Below, in pieces: positions 39,327-49,249 of a stretch of 64,000 bases of DNA. The stretch spans positions 47,126 through 111,125 of the forward strand of contig NZ_JAJDOO010000016.1 of assembly GCF_020595055.1 (NCBI RefSeq). Reading direction: 5' to 3'. Numbering within the stretch: the stretch's first letter is position 1; each line of letters begins with the position of its first letter. This stretch comes from Desulfosporosinus shakirovi. Its GTDB lineage: Bacteria; Bacillota; Desulfitobacteriia; Desulfitobacteriales; Desulfitobacteriaceae. The translations under genes and the position numbers were made by a program. The notes under the pieces are model-generated. The model saw only the letters and a program-made list of their open reading frames with translations. It had not been told where the DNA came from and ran no database searches.

Positions 39327-40685
39327 TTAATCTGATTGAATACGTTGTATTATTTCATTCACTTTTTTCTCGAGCGATGGATCGTTGCTTAGGGCTTGTG
39401 TGATTTTATCATGAGCATGCATTACAGTTGTATGATCTCTTCCCCCAAATTCGTCTCCTATTTTAGGTAAAGAGAAATCTGTAAGTTGACGAGAAAGATA
39501 CATGGCGATTTGTCTGGGAAAGGCAACGGCACGGGTTCTTTTCTTTGCTTTGAAATCAGTAGGTGATAAGTTAAAAAATCTTGCAACTGATTCCTGAATA
39601 ATATCAATGGTTATTTGTTTAGTATTATTTGCTGGGATAATATCTTTTAATGCTTCTACTGCTACTTCTGCAGTTATAGGGATTAAACTAAGGGAGGCAA
39701 AAGCCATTACTCTTATTAGTGCGCCTTCGAGCTCACGTATATTCGAACGAATTTTGTCAGCGATGTAAACCATTACTTCATTAGGAACCTGGAGGTTTTC
39801 CATCATTGCCTTTTTTCGAAGAATAGCTATGCGTGTTTCCAGATCGGGTGCCTGAATATCAGTTATTAAGCCCCATTCAAAACGTGATCGTAATCGGTCT
39901 TCTAACGTTGGTATTTCTTTTGGAGGACGATCAGATGAAATAATAATTTGTTTATTAGCTTCATGAAGTGCATTAAATGTATGAAAGAACTCTTCTTGAG
40001 TTCGTTCTTTGCCAGCTAAAAACTGAATATCATCGATTAGTAGGATATCAACGTTTCGGTAATGATTGCGGAATTCTTCGGGGTTTTCGTCTCTGATGGA
40101 ATCTATCAGTTCATTTGTAAATTTTTCACTAGAAACATAAATAACCTTAGTATTAGGTGATCGTTGAAGGACATGATGCCCTATTGCATGCATGAGGTGG
40201 GTTTTTCCCAGACCTACTCCTCCGTAAATAAATAGAGGATTATAGGACTTGGCTGGTGATTCAGCCACAGCTAAGGAAGCGGCATGGGCAAAACGATTAC
40301 TATTACCAATAACAAAAGTGTCGAAGGTGTATTTAGTATTTAGTGAATTAGGGATAGGTTCATTATGCTTAGAAATTGCAACTGTCGGCTCAGTTGAGGA
40401 TATATCATCACTATAAGTATCTCCTAAAGAAGATAAAATAAAGCGAAGGCTTACAGAATGACCTAAAACGGATTGAACAGAAGACCTAATCATAGGTGCA
40501 TAACGACTTTCTAACCAATCTTTTGCAAATTCATTGGGTACACTAATGACAAGTGTATCTCCATCAATATTAAGAAGTCGTGTAGAACTCAACCAAGTTT
40601 CAAAGCTCGGCTTAGAAAGTTCATTTTTTAGTTTTTCTAGCGTTTCCTGCCACAATAATTGGAGTGAGTTCGACTGTGGTGGCAT
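39327..40685 (-). CDS. dnaA: Chromosomal replication initiator DnaA
   Basis: AAA+ initiator. Domain I ([11 protein letters not shown]), Walker [16 protein letters not shown], Walker [13 protein letters not shown], sensor and arginine-finger region, and domain IV signature [16 protein letters not shown]. The track frame starts 30 codons upstream, but the ATG at 40685 has GGGAGGT 7 nt upstream and gives 452 residues, in line with the 446 of B. subtilis. DnaA boxes flank both sides of the gene, so autoregulation is likely. Confidence 0.98.
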   Translation of the reverse strand: MPPQSNSLQLLWQETLEKLKNELSKPSFETWLSSTRLLNIDGDTLVISVPNEFAKDWLESRYAPMIRSSVQSVLGHSVSLRFILSSLGDTYSDDISSTEPTVAISKHNEPIPNSLNTKYTFDTFVIGNSNRFAHAASLAVAESPAKSYNPLFIYGGVGLGKTHLMHAIGHHVLQRSPNTKVIYVSSEKFTNELIDSIRDENPEEFRNHYRNVDILLIDDIQFLAGKERTQEEFFHTFNALHEANKQIIISSDRPPKEIPTLEDRLRSRFEWGLITDIQAPDLETRIAILRKKAMMENLQVPNEVMVYIADKIRSNIRELEGALIRVMAFASLSLIPITAEVAVEALKDIIPANNTKQITIDIIQESVARFFNLSPTDFKAKKRTRAVAFPRQIAMYLSRQLTDFSLPKIGDEFGGRDHTTVMHAHDKITQALSNDPSLEKKVNEIIQRIQSD

Positions 40686-40734
40686 TGATGGACCTCCCTT
40701 GTCTAAAAATGAAAGAAATATGACAATAAAAAAG

Positions 40735-40930
40735 TTATACACAAACTTATACACATTTGTGGATAACTTAAACAAATTACGTGTTGTGAATAAAAGAAAA
40801 CACGATTTGTTGTTGTCGTCAGGTATTGTAGAAATATAATATCAAGTTTCGGTAGGGTTATCAACAGGAATATCGTCTCTTTATAAAATTATTCACAGTG
40901 GATAACTTTTCAACTATTAAGTTATCCACA
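40735..40930. other. oriC, dnaA-upstream part: DnaA-box cluster
   Basis: Boxes seen: TTATACACA (40735-40743, 40747-40755), TGTGGATAA (40758-40766, perfect), TTATCAACA (40858-40866), TTATTCACA (40889-40897), AGTGGATAA (40897-40905) and TTATCCACA (40922-40930, perfect). Together with the dnaA-dnaN boxes this makes a bipartite origin. The gap 40686-41042 otherwise contains the rpmH promoter. Confidence 0.88.
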
Positions 40931-40949
40931 CTGTGTCAAAGTCATTTGC

Positions 40950-40979
40950 TTGACAGATTAAAATTTTTTAGAGTATAAT
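40950..40979 (+). promoter_or_regulatory. Sigma-A promoter of rpmH
   Basis: TTGACA (40950-40955), 18 nt, TATAAT (40974-40979), both perfect consensus, 64 nt before rpmH and just beyond the DnaA-box cluster. Confidence 0.88.
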
Positions 40980-41042
40980 CTCTAAGTAAGTTTGATTGTC
41001 TTCGAATGTTTTTTCGTTTGAAATAAAGGAGGTGTCGTTAAA

Positions 41043-41177
41043 TTGAAGAGAACATATCAACCGAAGAATCGCCGTCATAAGCGTGTTCACGGTTTTTTAA
41101 GTCGGATGAGTACGCCAACGGGGCGAAATGTAATAAAGCGCCGTCGTTTAAAGGGTCGGAAGAAATTATCAGTTTAA
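41043..41177 (+). CDS. rpmH: Ribosomal protein bL34
   Basis: 44-residue, strongly basic protein reading [14 protein letters not shown] at the start, then [19 protein letters not shown] and ending KGRKKLSV, the invariant bL34 pattern. Start TTG with AAAGGAGGTG 9 nt upstream. It has its own consensus promoter and terminator. It lies immediately beyond oriC, the typical position. Confidence 0.97.
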   Translation: MKRTYQPKNRRHKRVHGFLSRMSTPTGRNVIKRRRLKGRKKLSV

Positions 41178-41203
41178 GGCCGCAATTATGTGGCCTTTTT
41201 TTT
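41178..41203 (+). terminator. Intrinsic terminator after rpmH
   Basis: GGCCGCA-ATTA-TGTGGCC hairpin followed by eight T, starting one base after the rpmH stop. Confidence 0.9.
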
Positions 41204-41211
41204 ACAGTTTT

Positions 41212-41410
41212 AAAGTATAACTTATCGTTACATACTTTATGGATGATCCCTTCTCGCCATCTCGGTACCTAATGCCATCCACGGCGGTGTACTGACCTCG
41301 AACATCCTTATTCGAGTTTTGCCTGCAAGGACATTCAGGCCGTCCATGGCCAGCGATTAAGTGTGACTATGGCGACCGCCAACGCCGGTGGCTTGGCGGA
41401 AACCAAGTTT
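41212..41410 (+). repeat. Dispersed structured repeat, copy R3 (longest)
   Basis: About 200 bp in the rpmH-rnpA gap. In order: hairpin AAAGTAT/ATACTTT, CCCTTCTCGCCATC, TGCCATCCACGGCGGTGTA, hairpin CTCGAA/TTCGAG (41297-41316), TGCAAGGACATTCAGGCC, GTCCATGGCCAGCG, GTGTGACTATGGCGACCGCC and a terminal CTTGGCGGAAACCAAG hairpin. All modules recur at other loci in this window. It lies about 100 nt upstream of rnpA. Confidence 0.75.
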
Positions 41411-41515
41411 ATCTGATAAATAGTTTTTCTGAGCTGTCATACTAGCTCGTAAAACGTTTAAACTAAGGCATAGTGAGTTAGAATATGATAGAAGGTATGT
41501 AAGCCTGGAGGAGTT

Positions 41516-41857
41516 ATGCTACAAAGAAAGTTTCGCTTACGTCAAAAATCGGGCTTCAAATCAATTTTCGAACTCGGAAAAAATTACTCTGTAAAATATG
41601 TTGCTATTTATGTTTTTTACAAAGGCCCTAATCGTTTTGGTTTTATTGCCTCAAAAAAGGTAGGTAATTCTGTTCAAAGAAATCGAGCAAAGAGACTTAT
41701 GAGGGAAGTCATTAGGCTTCATCTGCCGGAAATCAGGAAAGATATACAAATTATTTGTATAGCAAGAGCAAGAATCAAAGGAGTTTCCTACTCTGAAGTC
41801 GAAAGCAATATGATGAATATTTTAGAAAAAGCCAATACTTTAATAAAAAGTGAGTAA
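41516..41857 (+). CDS. rnpA: Ribonuclease P protein component
   Basis: Protein subunit that helps the RNase P RNA bind pre-tRNA leaders. 113 residues; the basic RNR signature is [19 protein letters not shown], and the N-terminal [11 protein letters not shown] lines the leader-binding cleft. ATG with GGAGGAG upstream. The RNA partner rnpB is not in the window. The gene overlaps yidD or nearly abuts it. Confidence 0.97.
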   Translation: MLQRKFRLRQKSGFKSIFELGKNYSVKYVAIYVFYKGPNRFGFIASKKVGNSVQRNRAKRLMREVIRLHLPEIRKDIQIICIARARIKGVSYSEVESNMMNILEKANTLIKSE

Positions 41858-42068
41858 ATTAATGAGACATATTTTAATTGGGATGATTCGTTTATACCAA
41901 GTTTTAATTTCTCCTCTAAAGGGACAAACTTGTCGCTTTTATCCAAGTTGTTCGGAATATTCTGCTCAGGCTCTATTAAAATATGGACTAATTAAAGGAA
42001 GTTGGAAATCAATTAAACGGATATTAAAATGTCATCCGTTTAATCCAGGTGGGCACGACCCAGTTTAA
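41850..42068 (+). CDS. yidD: Membrane protein insertion efficiency factor YidD
   Basis: Small peripheral membrane protein. The family core [12 protein letters not shown] is seen as [13 protein letters not shown], followed by [11 protein letters not shown] and [12 protein letters not shown]. 72 residues from a GTG that overlaps rnpA, or 68 from an ATG at 41862; neither has a strong ribosome-binding site, so translation is probably coupled to rnpA. Confidence 0.93.
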   Translation: MSKLMRHILIGMIRLYQVLISPLKGQTCRFYPSCSEYSAQALLKYGLIKGSWKSIKRILKCHPFNPGGHDPV

Positions 42069-42079
42069 GGAGGGCTTCT

Positions 42080-42754
42080 ATGAGTACTATTGTTGAAGGA
42101 ATGACTTATTTATTAAACATACTTTATAGTATGTCTGCTACTATAGGTCTACCGTATTATGGTGTTTCGATTATACTTTTGACAATTTTGATTAAGACCT
42201 TAATTTTCCCGCTAACTTATAAGCAAATGGCTTCAATGCGAAAAACGGTGGATTTACAACCTAAAATTAAAGCACTTCAAGAAAAACATAAAAATAACAA
42301 AGAAAAAGCGAATGCAGCCGTTATGGAGCTGTATAAAGAACATCAAGTAAATCCATTGGGCGGCTGTCTTCCTATTATTATTCAGTTGCCGATTTTTTGG
42401 GCTTTATACAGTACATTGTTACATTTTCCTTATGACCCAACAAATCCTTCAGCGCATTTGTTTTTAGGTTTTGACTTAACAGTTGTATATGGGTTTGCTC
42501 TCTCATATCATATAATTTTACCGATCTTTGCTGCAGCCACAACTTATCTGCAAACTAAATTAACGAGTCCAAATGCTACCACAGATCCTACCCAAAAAAC
42601 AATGTTATATATAATGCCAGTGTTTTTTGCTTACATTAGCGTTACAGTTCCAGCCGGGTTAGCTTTATATTGGGTGACGATGAACGTTGTATCGATTTTT
42701 CAACAACTTTTTATTAATAGCAGGTTAGCTAATAAAACTAAAAAGGCAATATAG
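42080..42754 (+). CDS. yidC: Membrane protein insertase YidC (SpoIIIJ/OxaA)
   Basis: Inserts membrane proteins alone or with Sec. 224 residues with five hydrophobic segments; the conserved core includes KTLIFPLTYKQMASMRK, NPLGGCLPIIIQLPIFWALY and PAGLALYWVTMNVVSIFQQ. There is no lipoprotein signal sequence, unlike Bacillus SpoIIIJ/YqjG, and the first segment acts as the start anchor. AAGGAGGG upstream of ATG. Only one copy is in this window. Confidence 0.96.
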   Translation: MSTIVEGMTYLLNILYSMSATIGLPYYGVSIILLTILIKTLIFPLTYKQMASMRKTVDLQPKIKALQEKHKNNKEKANAAVMELYKEHQVNPLGGCLPIIIQLPIFWALYSTLLHFPYDPTNPSAHLFLGFDLTVVYGFALSYHIILPIFAAATTYLQTKLTSPNATTDPTQKTMLYIMPVFFAYISVTVPAGLALYWVTMNVVSIFQQLFINSRLANKTKKAI

Positions 42755-42783
42755 GGACGTGTAAGGCGTGAGGAGGATCGTTC

Positions 42784-43410
42784 ATGAGGATTGCAGAGAA
42801 AACTGGGAAGACAGTTGAAGAGGCTATTAATGCTGGAATTACGGAATTAGAGGTAGATCGAGATAGAGTAAAGGTAGAGGTACTGGAGGAACCTGCCAAG
42901 AAGGGTTTTTTTGGTCTCTTTGGAACCCGTCTGGCAAAGGTGCGTGTTTCTTTCGAGGACAATCCAGGTATGTTGGCAGCAGATTTTATTAAGAAAGTCT
43001 GTCAAGCTATTAAAGTCAATGCAGATACCCAGGTAAGTAAAGATGGAGAACATTGGCATATTGATATTACTGGCCCAGAACTTGGGATTCTGATAGGACG
43101 GCGTGGAGATACATTGGATGCACTTCAATATTTAACGAATTTAGCAGTTGCTAAACAACTGTCTGAAAGAGTTCGAATTATTGTTGATGTAGAAGGATAT
43201 AGGTTGAGACGTGAAGAAACGTTGGTTCGTCTTGCAAAGAGATTATCGGAAAAGGTAAAGAGGACAGGCACCAGAATAGTGTTAGAGCCGATGAACCCTC
43301 ATGAACGGCGGATTATACACACTTCTTTGCAAGAAGAAGCTAGAATTTCAACCTTTAGTGAGGGCGATGATCCAAATCGAAGGGTTGTCATATCACTTAA
43401 AAGAAGCTAA
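42784..43410 (+). CDS. jag: RNA-binding protein Jag/KhpB (EloR)
   Basis: Three-domain cytoplasmic RNA-binding protein: Jag-N (residues 1-50, ending VLEEPAKKGFFGLFGTRLAKVRV), KH domain (GILIGRRGDTLDALQYL, GxxG-type loop IGRRGD) and C-terminal R3H (NPHERRIIHTSLQ). 208 residues. It follows yidC by 29 nt with GAGGAG before the ATG; the yidC-jag pair is widely conserved. A terminator follows. Confidence 0.96.
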   Translation: MRIAEKTGKTVEEAINAGITELEVDRDRVKVEVLEEPAKKGFFGLFGTRLAKVRVSFEDNPGMLAADFIKKVCQAIKVNADTQVSKDGEHWHIDITGPELGILIGRRGDTLDALQYLTNLAVAKQLSERVRIIVDVEGYRLRREETLVRLAKRLSEKVKRTGTRIVLEPMNPHERRIIHTSLQEEARISTFSEGDDPNRRVVISLKRS

Positions 43411-43434
43411 GAGGGGTAAAACCCTCTTTTTTAT
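43410..43434 (+). terminator. Intrinsic terminator after jag
   Basis: AGAGGG-GTAAAA-CCCTCT stem followed by TTTTTTA; it starts at the jag stop codon. Confidence 0.85.
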
Positions 43435-43533
43435 TTTTAAATAAGTATGTGAAAATATCTGTAAGATAAGAATATAGGAGACTTACTTTAAGTTAAGTTT
43501 TATTTAAATGGATAGAAAATGGAGATGAATTCT

Positions 43534-44898
43534 TTGGAAGATACAATCGTGGCAATGGCAACGGCCATGGGGGAAGCAAGTATTCATGTTTTAAGATTGA
43601 GTGGTTCTAAAGCAGGATATATTCTTGAAAAATGTTTTACTCCACAGAATAGAGAACGTTGGACTCTCAATGAGAACTTTACCTTAAATCTTGGTAAGTT
43701 TCATGATGAAAACGTAGTTCTCGATGAAGTTTTAATCGGCAGAATGTTGGCTCCTTCTTCCTATACCGGCGAAGATGTTTATGAAGTTAATTGCCATGGA
43801 GGTCCATTTGTAGCTCAAAGGATTTTGCAAGCATGCATTCGTAATGGTGCACTATTAGCTGGGCCCGGAGAATTTTCCAAGCGAGCATTTTTGAACGGCA
43901 AGCTTGACTTAGTTCAAGCAGAAGCAGTTATAGATCTGATTAGTTCCCGAACTGAAACATCTGCAAATCTAGCCTTATCTCAGTTAAATGGTGGTCTTTC
44001 GGATCTAATTACTACTTTGAGGGAAGAAATTTTAGAAATTCTGGCTTTTATAGAAGCAGGTATTGATTTTCCAGAGGATGATGTAGAAACCTTGGATAGA
44101 ACAACTCTGGAATCTCTTATTAATAAAGCGCTTAAGAATATAACCTATCTATTAGCTGGAAGTAAAACCGGTAAAATACTAAGGGACGGCTTATTAACAG
44201 TTATTGTTGGTCAGCCAAATGTCGGTAAATCAAGTTTACTTAATGCATTGTTAAATGAAGAAAGAGCTATAGTTACTGATATTCCTGGAACTACACGGGA
44301 TGAAATTAGAGAATCTGTCAGTGTGGGTGGAATTCTTCTGCAATTGGTGGATACCGCTGGCATTTGTGAAAGTGATGATCTCGTAGAACGTCTGGGAATT
44401 GAAAGAGCCAAGAAAGCATTAACAACTGCTGACTTGATATTATTAGTGGTACAGGCTAATCATCCTCTTTCAGAAGTGGAATATCAAATACTAAATACAT
44501 ACTCGGACAAAGTAATCGTTCTTTTAAATAAGATAGATTTACTCCAAGAAGATCGGCAAACTGTTTCAATTTATGAAAATGGGCTGTGCATCCCTTTTTC
44601 AGTAAAGGAGAATAAAGGATTTTCTGAGTTAGAAGAAGCAATTCGAGATAGGGTTTATCAAGGAGAGACTGTTCTCTCAACAGATCCGTTACTCTCTAAT
44701 GTGCGACAAATTTCCTCGTTACTGAATTGTGACAATGCCTTAAAACAATCTATGGAGAGTTTGCAGCAGGGAATGCCTTGGGATATACTTTCTATTGATA
44801 TCCGTCAAGCCTTACAATATGTCTCAGAAATTACGGGTCATAATGTTCAAGAATCTCTTCTCGAGGATATTTTCTCTCGATTTTGTATAGGAAAGTAG
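43534..44898 (+). CDS. mnmE: tRNA modification GTPase MnmE
   Basis: With MnmG adds the (carboxymethyl)aminomethyl group to wobble U34. N-terminal folate-binding domain (GPGEFSKRAFLNGKLDLVQAEAV), G domain with VGQPNVGKSSLLNALL (G1), PGTTRD (G2), DTAG (G3) and NKID (G4), and the C-terminal essential cysteine motif CIGK. The frame opens at an ATG at 43519 that has no ribosome-binding site; GGAG at 43521-43524 is 9 nt before the TTG at 43534, giving MEDTIVAMATAMGEAS, which fits the family start. I prefer the TTG, but the ATG at 43525 is possible. Confidence 0.95.
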   Translation: MEDTIVAMATAMGEASIHVLRLSGSKAGYILEKCFTPQNRERWTLNENFTLNLGKFHDENVVLDEVLIGRMLAPSSYTGEDVYEVNCHGGPFVAQRILQACIRNGALLAGPGEFSKRAFLNGKLDLVQAEAVIDLISSRTETSANLALSQLNGGLSDLITTLREEILEILAFIEAGIDFPEDDVETLDRTTLESLINKALKNITYLLAGSKTGKILRDGLLTVIVGQPNVGKSSLLNALLNEERAIVTDIPGTTRDEIRESVSVGGILLQLVDTAGICESDDLVERLGIERAKKALTTADLILLVVQANHPLSEVEYQILNTYSDKVIVLLNKIDLLQEDRQTVSIYENGLCIPFSVKENKGFSELEEAIRDRVYQGETVLSTDPLLSNVRQISSLLNCDNALKQSMESLQQGMPWDILSIDIRQALQYVSEITGHNVQESLLEDIFSRFCIGK

Positions 44899-44906
44899 GA
44901 TTTACA

Positions 44907-46808
44907 TTGGAATACTTTGCTGGAAAATACGATGTAATAGTTGTTGGAGCCGGACATGCTGGGTGTGAGGCTGCGCTTGCTGCCGCACGAATTGGGTGTG
45001 AGACGCTCTTGTTGACTTTAAATTTAGACACTGTTGCACATATGCCTTGTAATCCTTCTCTTGGGGGACCAGCCAAAGGTCATTTGGTTCGAGAAATAGA
45101 CGCTTTAGGCGGCCAAATGGGAATTATCGCAGATGAGACATCCTTACAGGTCAAAATGCTGAATACTGGAAAGGGACCGGCTGTTCATGCGTTGAGAATC
45201 CAATCTGATAAGCAGGCCTATCAAACTCATATGCGCAATTCTTTACTCTCTCAAGTAAAATTGACTGTTATTCAAGGGTTAGTTGAACGACTTGTCGTAG
45301 AGAATGGTGCGGTGAATGGTGTAGTGACTCATACAGGAGCACGATTTAAATCAGCCAATGTTGTCTTAACAAGTGGTACCTATTTGCGTGGAAGGATTAT
45401 CATTGGTGATTCTATGTATCAAGGAGGACCTAACGGACAGATGCCTGCAATGTCACTGTCTGATTCGCTCAAAGAGTTTGGAGTTGAATTAGGAAGATTT
45501 AAAACAGGAACACCGCCCCGAATACATCGTCAGTCCGTTGATTATTCTAAATTTCGTATACAACCGGGTGACGAGACTCCTTGGCGTTTTTCCTTTATGC
45601 CTACAGTTAGCACTTTTTGGCAAGGGGACACTTCAAAACAAGTAGCATGTTGGCTGGGATATACAGCTAACAAAACCCACGATATTATACGTGATAACCT
45701 CTATCGCGCCCCTTTATATTCAGGTAAAATTGAGGGTATAGGTCCTCGTTATTGCCCTTCAATTGAGGATAAAGTTGTACGTTTTGCAGAACGAGAAGCG
45801 CATCAAATATTCTTAGAGCCTGAAGGATGGCAAAGCGAGGAGCTTTATGTTGCGGGCCTATCAACTAGCATGCCTGAAGAGGTACAAGTTAAAATATTAC
45901 AAAGTATTTCTGGTTTAGAGCATGTCCAAATGTTACGGCCTGGGTATGCAATTGAGTATGATTATGTTCTGCCTCACCAACTTTCTCTTAGCTTAGAAGT
46001 TCGCCAATTAAAAGGATTATTTACTGCTGGTCAGTTAAATGGAACTTCTGGGTATGAGGAGGCGGCTGCTCAAGGTTTAATGGCTGGAATTAATGCCGCA
46101 CTGCGTGCATTAAATAGTGATCCTTTTGTCCTACGTCGTTCTGATGGTTATGTAGGGGTTCTAGTGGATGATCTAGTTACAAAAGGGGTCAAAGAGCCTT
46201 ATCGGCTTTTAACATCTCGAGCTGAATACAGACTTGTTCTCAGACAAGATAATGCTGATTTAAGGTTGACTGAAAAAGGCAGGTCAATTGGACTGGTCGA
46301 TGAGGAACGCTGGCAACGGTTCGATAAAAAAAAGATTAACTTTGAGAGTATCAAAGTGCTTTTAAAAGCTACCTTTTTCTCTCCTTTAAGTGAAGAACTT
46401 CAAAAAGTTATGATTGAGGCAAAATCTACTCCGACACGAGGAGGAATTAGTGCTCAAGATTTAATTCGCAGGCCGGAGATTTCTCTTAAACATTTAATTA
46501 AGCTCCTTCCAGAGTTAGACAGCTATGATATGGAAGTGTTGGAAGAGGCCGAGATCGAAGCAAAGTATTCTGGTTATATTGAAAAACAATGGGCTGATAT
46601 CGAAAAGTTTTCCAAGTTAGAAGAAAGAATACTGCCCATAACCCTCAATTATGAAGAAATTAGAGGCTTATCTACGGAAGGAAGACAAAGACTTATGGAA
46701 GTAAATCCTTTAAATTTGGGACAAGCATCTCGTATTACTGGAGTAAGCCCTGCAGATATTTCAGTTTTACTTGTTTCCCTAGAACAGCGGCGTAGAAGGG
46801 AGAAGTAA
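44907..46808 (+). CDS. mnmG: tRNA uridine-5-carboxymethylaminomethyl modification enzyme MnmG
   Basis: FAD- and NADH-dependent partner of MnmE. Rossmann motif DVIVVGAGHAGCEAALAAARIG at the N-terminus, MPCNPSLGGPAKGHLVREIDALGG, and the C-terminal GVSPADISVLL are diagnostic. The open frame begins 24 nt earlier at a TTG overlapping mnmE, but the TTG at 44907 has AGGA upstream and places YFAGKYDVIVVGAGHAG in the family's usual start register; 633 residues. Confidence 0.96.
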   Translation: MEYFAGKYDVIVVGAGHAGCEAALAAARIGCETLLLTLNLDTVAHMPCNPSLGGPAKGHLVREIDALGGQMGIIADETSLQVKMLNTGKGPAVHALRIQSDKQAYQTHMRNSLLSQVKLTVIQGLVERLVVENGAVNGVVTHTGARFKSANVVLTSGTYLRGRIIIGDSMYQGGPNGQMPAMSLSDSLKEFGVELGRFKTGTPPRIHRQSVDYSKFRIQPGDETPWRFSFMPTVSTFWQGDTSKQVACWLGYTANKTHDIIRDNLYRAPLYSGKIEGIGPRYCPSIEDKVVRFAEREAHQIFLEPEGWQSEELYVAGLSTSMPEEVQVKILQSISGLEHVQMLRPGYAIEYDYVLPHQLSLSLEVRQLKGLFTAGQLNGTSGYEEAAAQGLMAGINAALRALNSDPFVLRRSDGYVGVLVDDLVTKGVKEPYRLLTSRAEYRLVLRQDNADLRLTEKGRSIGLVDEERWQRFDKKKINFESIKVLLKATFFSPLSEELQKVMIEAKSTPTRGGISAQDLIRRPEISLKHLIKLLPELDSYDMEVLEEAEIEAKYSGYIEKQWADIEKFSKLEERILPITLNYEEIRGLSTEGRQRLMEVNPLNLGQASRITGVSPADISVLLVSLEQRRRREK

Positions 46809-46811
46809 TGG

Positions 46812-47531
46812 GTGTTCAATGAGTATGCGACCCTGATTAAAGGGTTAACCTATAGGCACATAGGGTGTGAATTAACGGAGTTACAAGTTAATCAACTTTG
46901 CCAATTTGGTGATCTCTTACTTGAGTGGAACCAGAGATTAAATTTAACGAGGATTACTGATCCTCAAGAAGTGATTTTAAAGCACTTTATCGATTCGATG
47001 GTTCTTGCGAAATTCATCCAAGGCATTCATTTAGCCGACTTGGGTACGGGAGCAGGGTTTCCTGGTATTCCTTTAAAAATTATGCGTCCAGAACTGAAAG
47101 TTGTACTAATAGATTCTTTAAAGAAGAGATTAGATTTCCTTGACGTTGTTATTGAGAAGTTAGACTTACAAGACATTAATACAATTCATGCCAGAGCTGA
47201 AGATTTTGGAAGAGATAGAAAATACAGGAGGCATTTTGACACAGTTAGTTCGCGTGCAGTGGCCCGTTTACCAACTCTATTAGAGTATGCTCTTCCTGTC
47301 CTTAAAATTGAAGGGCGTTTTCTTGCTGCTAAAGGACTTCAGGCCGATCAAGAATTGGCAGAATCAGGTAGGGCTTTGAAAATTCTAGGTGGCATGTCAG
47401 AGGGAATTGCACATTTTAATTTGGGAAGCAGTGCGGAACATAGAGCTGTTATTTTAATCCGAAAGGTTGGACAAACCCCTTCACAATACCCGCGTAAGGC
47501 AGGAACCCCCTCGAAAAGTCCTATTGTTTGA
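46812..47531 (+). CDS. rsmG: 16S rRNA m7G527 methyltransferase RsmG (GidB)
   Basis: SAM-dependent methyltransferase with LADLGTGAGFPGIPLKI (motif I), VLIDSLKKRLDFL and VSSRAVARLPTLLEYALP. GTG start 3 nt after the mnmG stop with GGGAGAAG upstream. 239 residues. mnmE-mnmG-rsmG is a compact operon. The noc gene that follows rsmG in B. subtilis is absent. Confidence 0.96.
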   Translation: MFNEYATLIKGLTYRHIGCELTELQVNQLCQFGDLLLEWNQRLNLTRITDPQEVILKHFIDSMVLAKFIQGIHLADLGTGAGFPGIPLKIMRPELKVVLIDSLKKRLDFLDVVIEKLDLQDINTIHARAEDFGRDRKYRRHFDTVSSRAVARLPTLLEYALPVLKIEGRFLAAKGLQADQELAESGRALKILGGMSEGIAHFNLGSSAEHRAVILIRKVGQTPSQYPRKAGTPSKSPIV

Positions 47532-47656
47532 TGTTTTTTTAGTTATCGTCATCTACTTCTTTATATGTAATACTCTTTTTATGATGGACAGTGAAGGAAA
47601 ATGACGATAGAACGTCGAATTTATGAATCATAGTAATTATTAGTGGAGTTATAGGG

Positions 47657-49117
47657 GTGGGCAATTTGGAAGAATCACAAAATCATGGGCTAGGTAAAAT
47701 GAATGATAATCCAGTTTCTATAACAGACACTGGCAGGAGAACTAGGGGCACTGCAAAGAGAGCTAGGAAAGGGCTAAGTTTCAAAAAGAGTAAAAAGTTT
47801 TATATTTCTTTAGGACTAATTCTTACTGTATTAGTACTTGCTACTCTCTCATCTCTGCTTTATACTTGGGACCGCCATCTTATAGCAGAAGGTGTCTCTG
47901 TTTCAAACATGAATGTTGGTAATATGACTCTAGAACAAGCAAAAGAGACAATGGATAATGAAATTAAACGTTTGATTGGACAAAATGTAACACTCAAAGT
48001 TGATCAATATTCACAAAATGTTAGCTTTCAAGATTTAGGTCTTGTAGTTTCTGCTGATTCAGCATTGAAGGAGGCCTATGAGATTAGCAGGAATGGTTCA
48101 ATTGCGAACAATTTGATCAATAAATTGTCTACTTCTAAAAAAGGAATAAATTTTACTTTAAGTCAAGAGTGGGATGACGATAAATTACTGCAGAAGCTTA
48201 ACCAAAACTTGGAATCTTTTAATAAGCCAGCTGTAGATGCTTTTTTTGAGATTTCTTCTCAAAATTCAATGGTTATCAAAAAGGAGCAAATTGGACGTGT
48301 TATTGATACAGACGATTTAGTTTCTAAAATTAAACAAATAGACGTTTTTACTAAGGATCCAGAAGTCACTGTAAAATATAAAGAGCAACTACCTCTCTTA
48401 ACAGCAGCTCAATTAGAGGATCAAAAAATTACTGGTTTATTAGCGAGTTATTCAACTCGTTTTGACCCAACGCAGACCGCAAGATCAGGAAATGTACGTT
48501 TGGCGGCAATAGCGATGGATAAAAAAATAATCAAGCCCGGGGATACCTTATCTTTTAATAAGATCGTGGGCGAAAGAACTGTAGATGCAGGTTATAAAGA
48601 TGCCTATATCATCGTTAACGGTAAATTTGTTCCTGGATTAGCGGGAGGAATATGTCAAGTTTCCAGCACTTTGTATAACACTGGATTACTTGCAAATTTA
48701 TCCGTCACTCAGAGAAGCAATCACGATTTGGCTATTTCTTATGTTCCACTCGGACAAGATGCTACGGTAGCTTATCCGGACCTGGATTTAAAATTTAATA
48801 ATAACACAGGCGGATATTTACTCGTACGCACTAAAATGAGTAATAATGCAGTTACTATCGAGTTGTACGGAAAGGTAGTTCCTGGACAGGAAATACTCAT
48901 TTCGGATACAATTGAATCTGTTATTCCTTTTGAAGAACAGCGACTTGTTGATGAGACTCTTGCTCATGGCGAGTCGATTATTAAACAGGAAGGTCAGCCT
49001 GGATATTTTGTTAAATCTTTTCGTACTATTAAAGTGAATGGAGAAGTAATTAAAACTGAGACTCTTAAAGAGAGCCGATACTCACCGTTACCAAAAATTA
49101 TTGCTGTTGGAGCATAA
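47657..49117 (+). CDS. VanW/G5-domain surface protein (YoaR-like)
   Basis: 486 residues. A basic disordered N-terminus is followed by one membrane segment at about residues 48-70; the rest is extracytoplasmic. Two peptidoglycan-binding-4-like repeats span about 75-245; the VanW domain (FNKIVGERTVDAGYKDAYI, GGICQVSSTLYN, RSNHDLAISYVPLGQDATV) spans about 290-400; the C-terminus is a G5-like domain (IESVIPFEEQRLVDETLAHGE). GTG start with GTGGAG upstream. Its biochemical role is unknown; VanW proteins occur in vancomycin-resistance clusters and in cell-wall contexts, but nothing here indicates resistance. It stands alone between rsmG and soj. Confidence 0.88.
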   Translation: MGNLEESQNHGLGKMNDNPVSITDTGRRTRGTAKRARKGLSFKKSKKFYISLGLILTVLVLATLSSLLYTWDRHLIAEGVSVSNMNVGNMTLEQAKETMDNEIKRLIGQNVTLKVDQYSQNVSFQDLGLVVSADSALKEAYEISRNGSIANNLINKLSTSKKGINFTLSQEWDDDKLLQKLNQNLESFNKPAVDAFFEISSQNSMVIKKEQIGRVIDTDDLVSKIKQIDVFTKDPEVTVKYKEQLPLLTAAQLEDQKITGLLASYSTRFDPTQTARSGNVRLAAIAMDKKIIKPGDTLSFNKIVGERTVDAGYKDAYIIVNGKFVPGLAGGICQVSSTLYNTGLLANLSVTQRSNHDLAISYVPLGQDATVAYPDLDLKFNNNTGGYLLVRTKMSNNAVTIELYGKVVPGQEILISDTIESVIPFEEQRLVDETLAHGESIIKQEGQPGYFVKSFRTIKVNGEVIKTETLKESRYSPLPKIIAVGA

Positions 49118-49142
49118 TTAAATGATTATTTTTTATATTTTT

Positions 49143-49169
49143 AAAAAAAGCGTTAAATACGCTTTTTTT
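49143..49169 (+). terminator. Intrinsic terminator after the VanW-domain gene
   Basis: AAAAAAAGCG-TTAAATA-CGCTTTTTTT, symmetric and so possibly bidirectional. Confidence 0.9.
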
Positions 49170-49249
49170 ATTGGGGGGGGTTTGATACTATCATAGAGTA
49201 TAGTATTTATTAATGTTTTAGTAATGAGTGATGAAGGAAGTGTGGGCTA

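Noticed and set aside
43441..43533. ATG at 43519 as mnmE start
   Set aside because: No ribosome-binding site before it, while GGAG at 43521-43524 fits the TTG at 43534 and the family start.
47545..47615. Inverted repeat TATCGTCAT/ATGACGATA after rsmG as terminator
   Set aside because: The arms are over 45 nt apart and no T-run follows the second arm; possible operator but unsupported.
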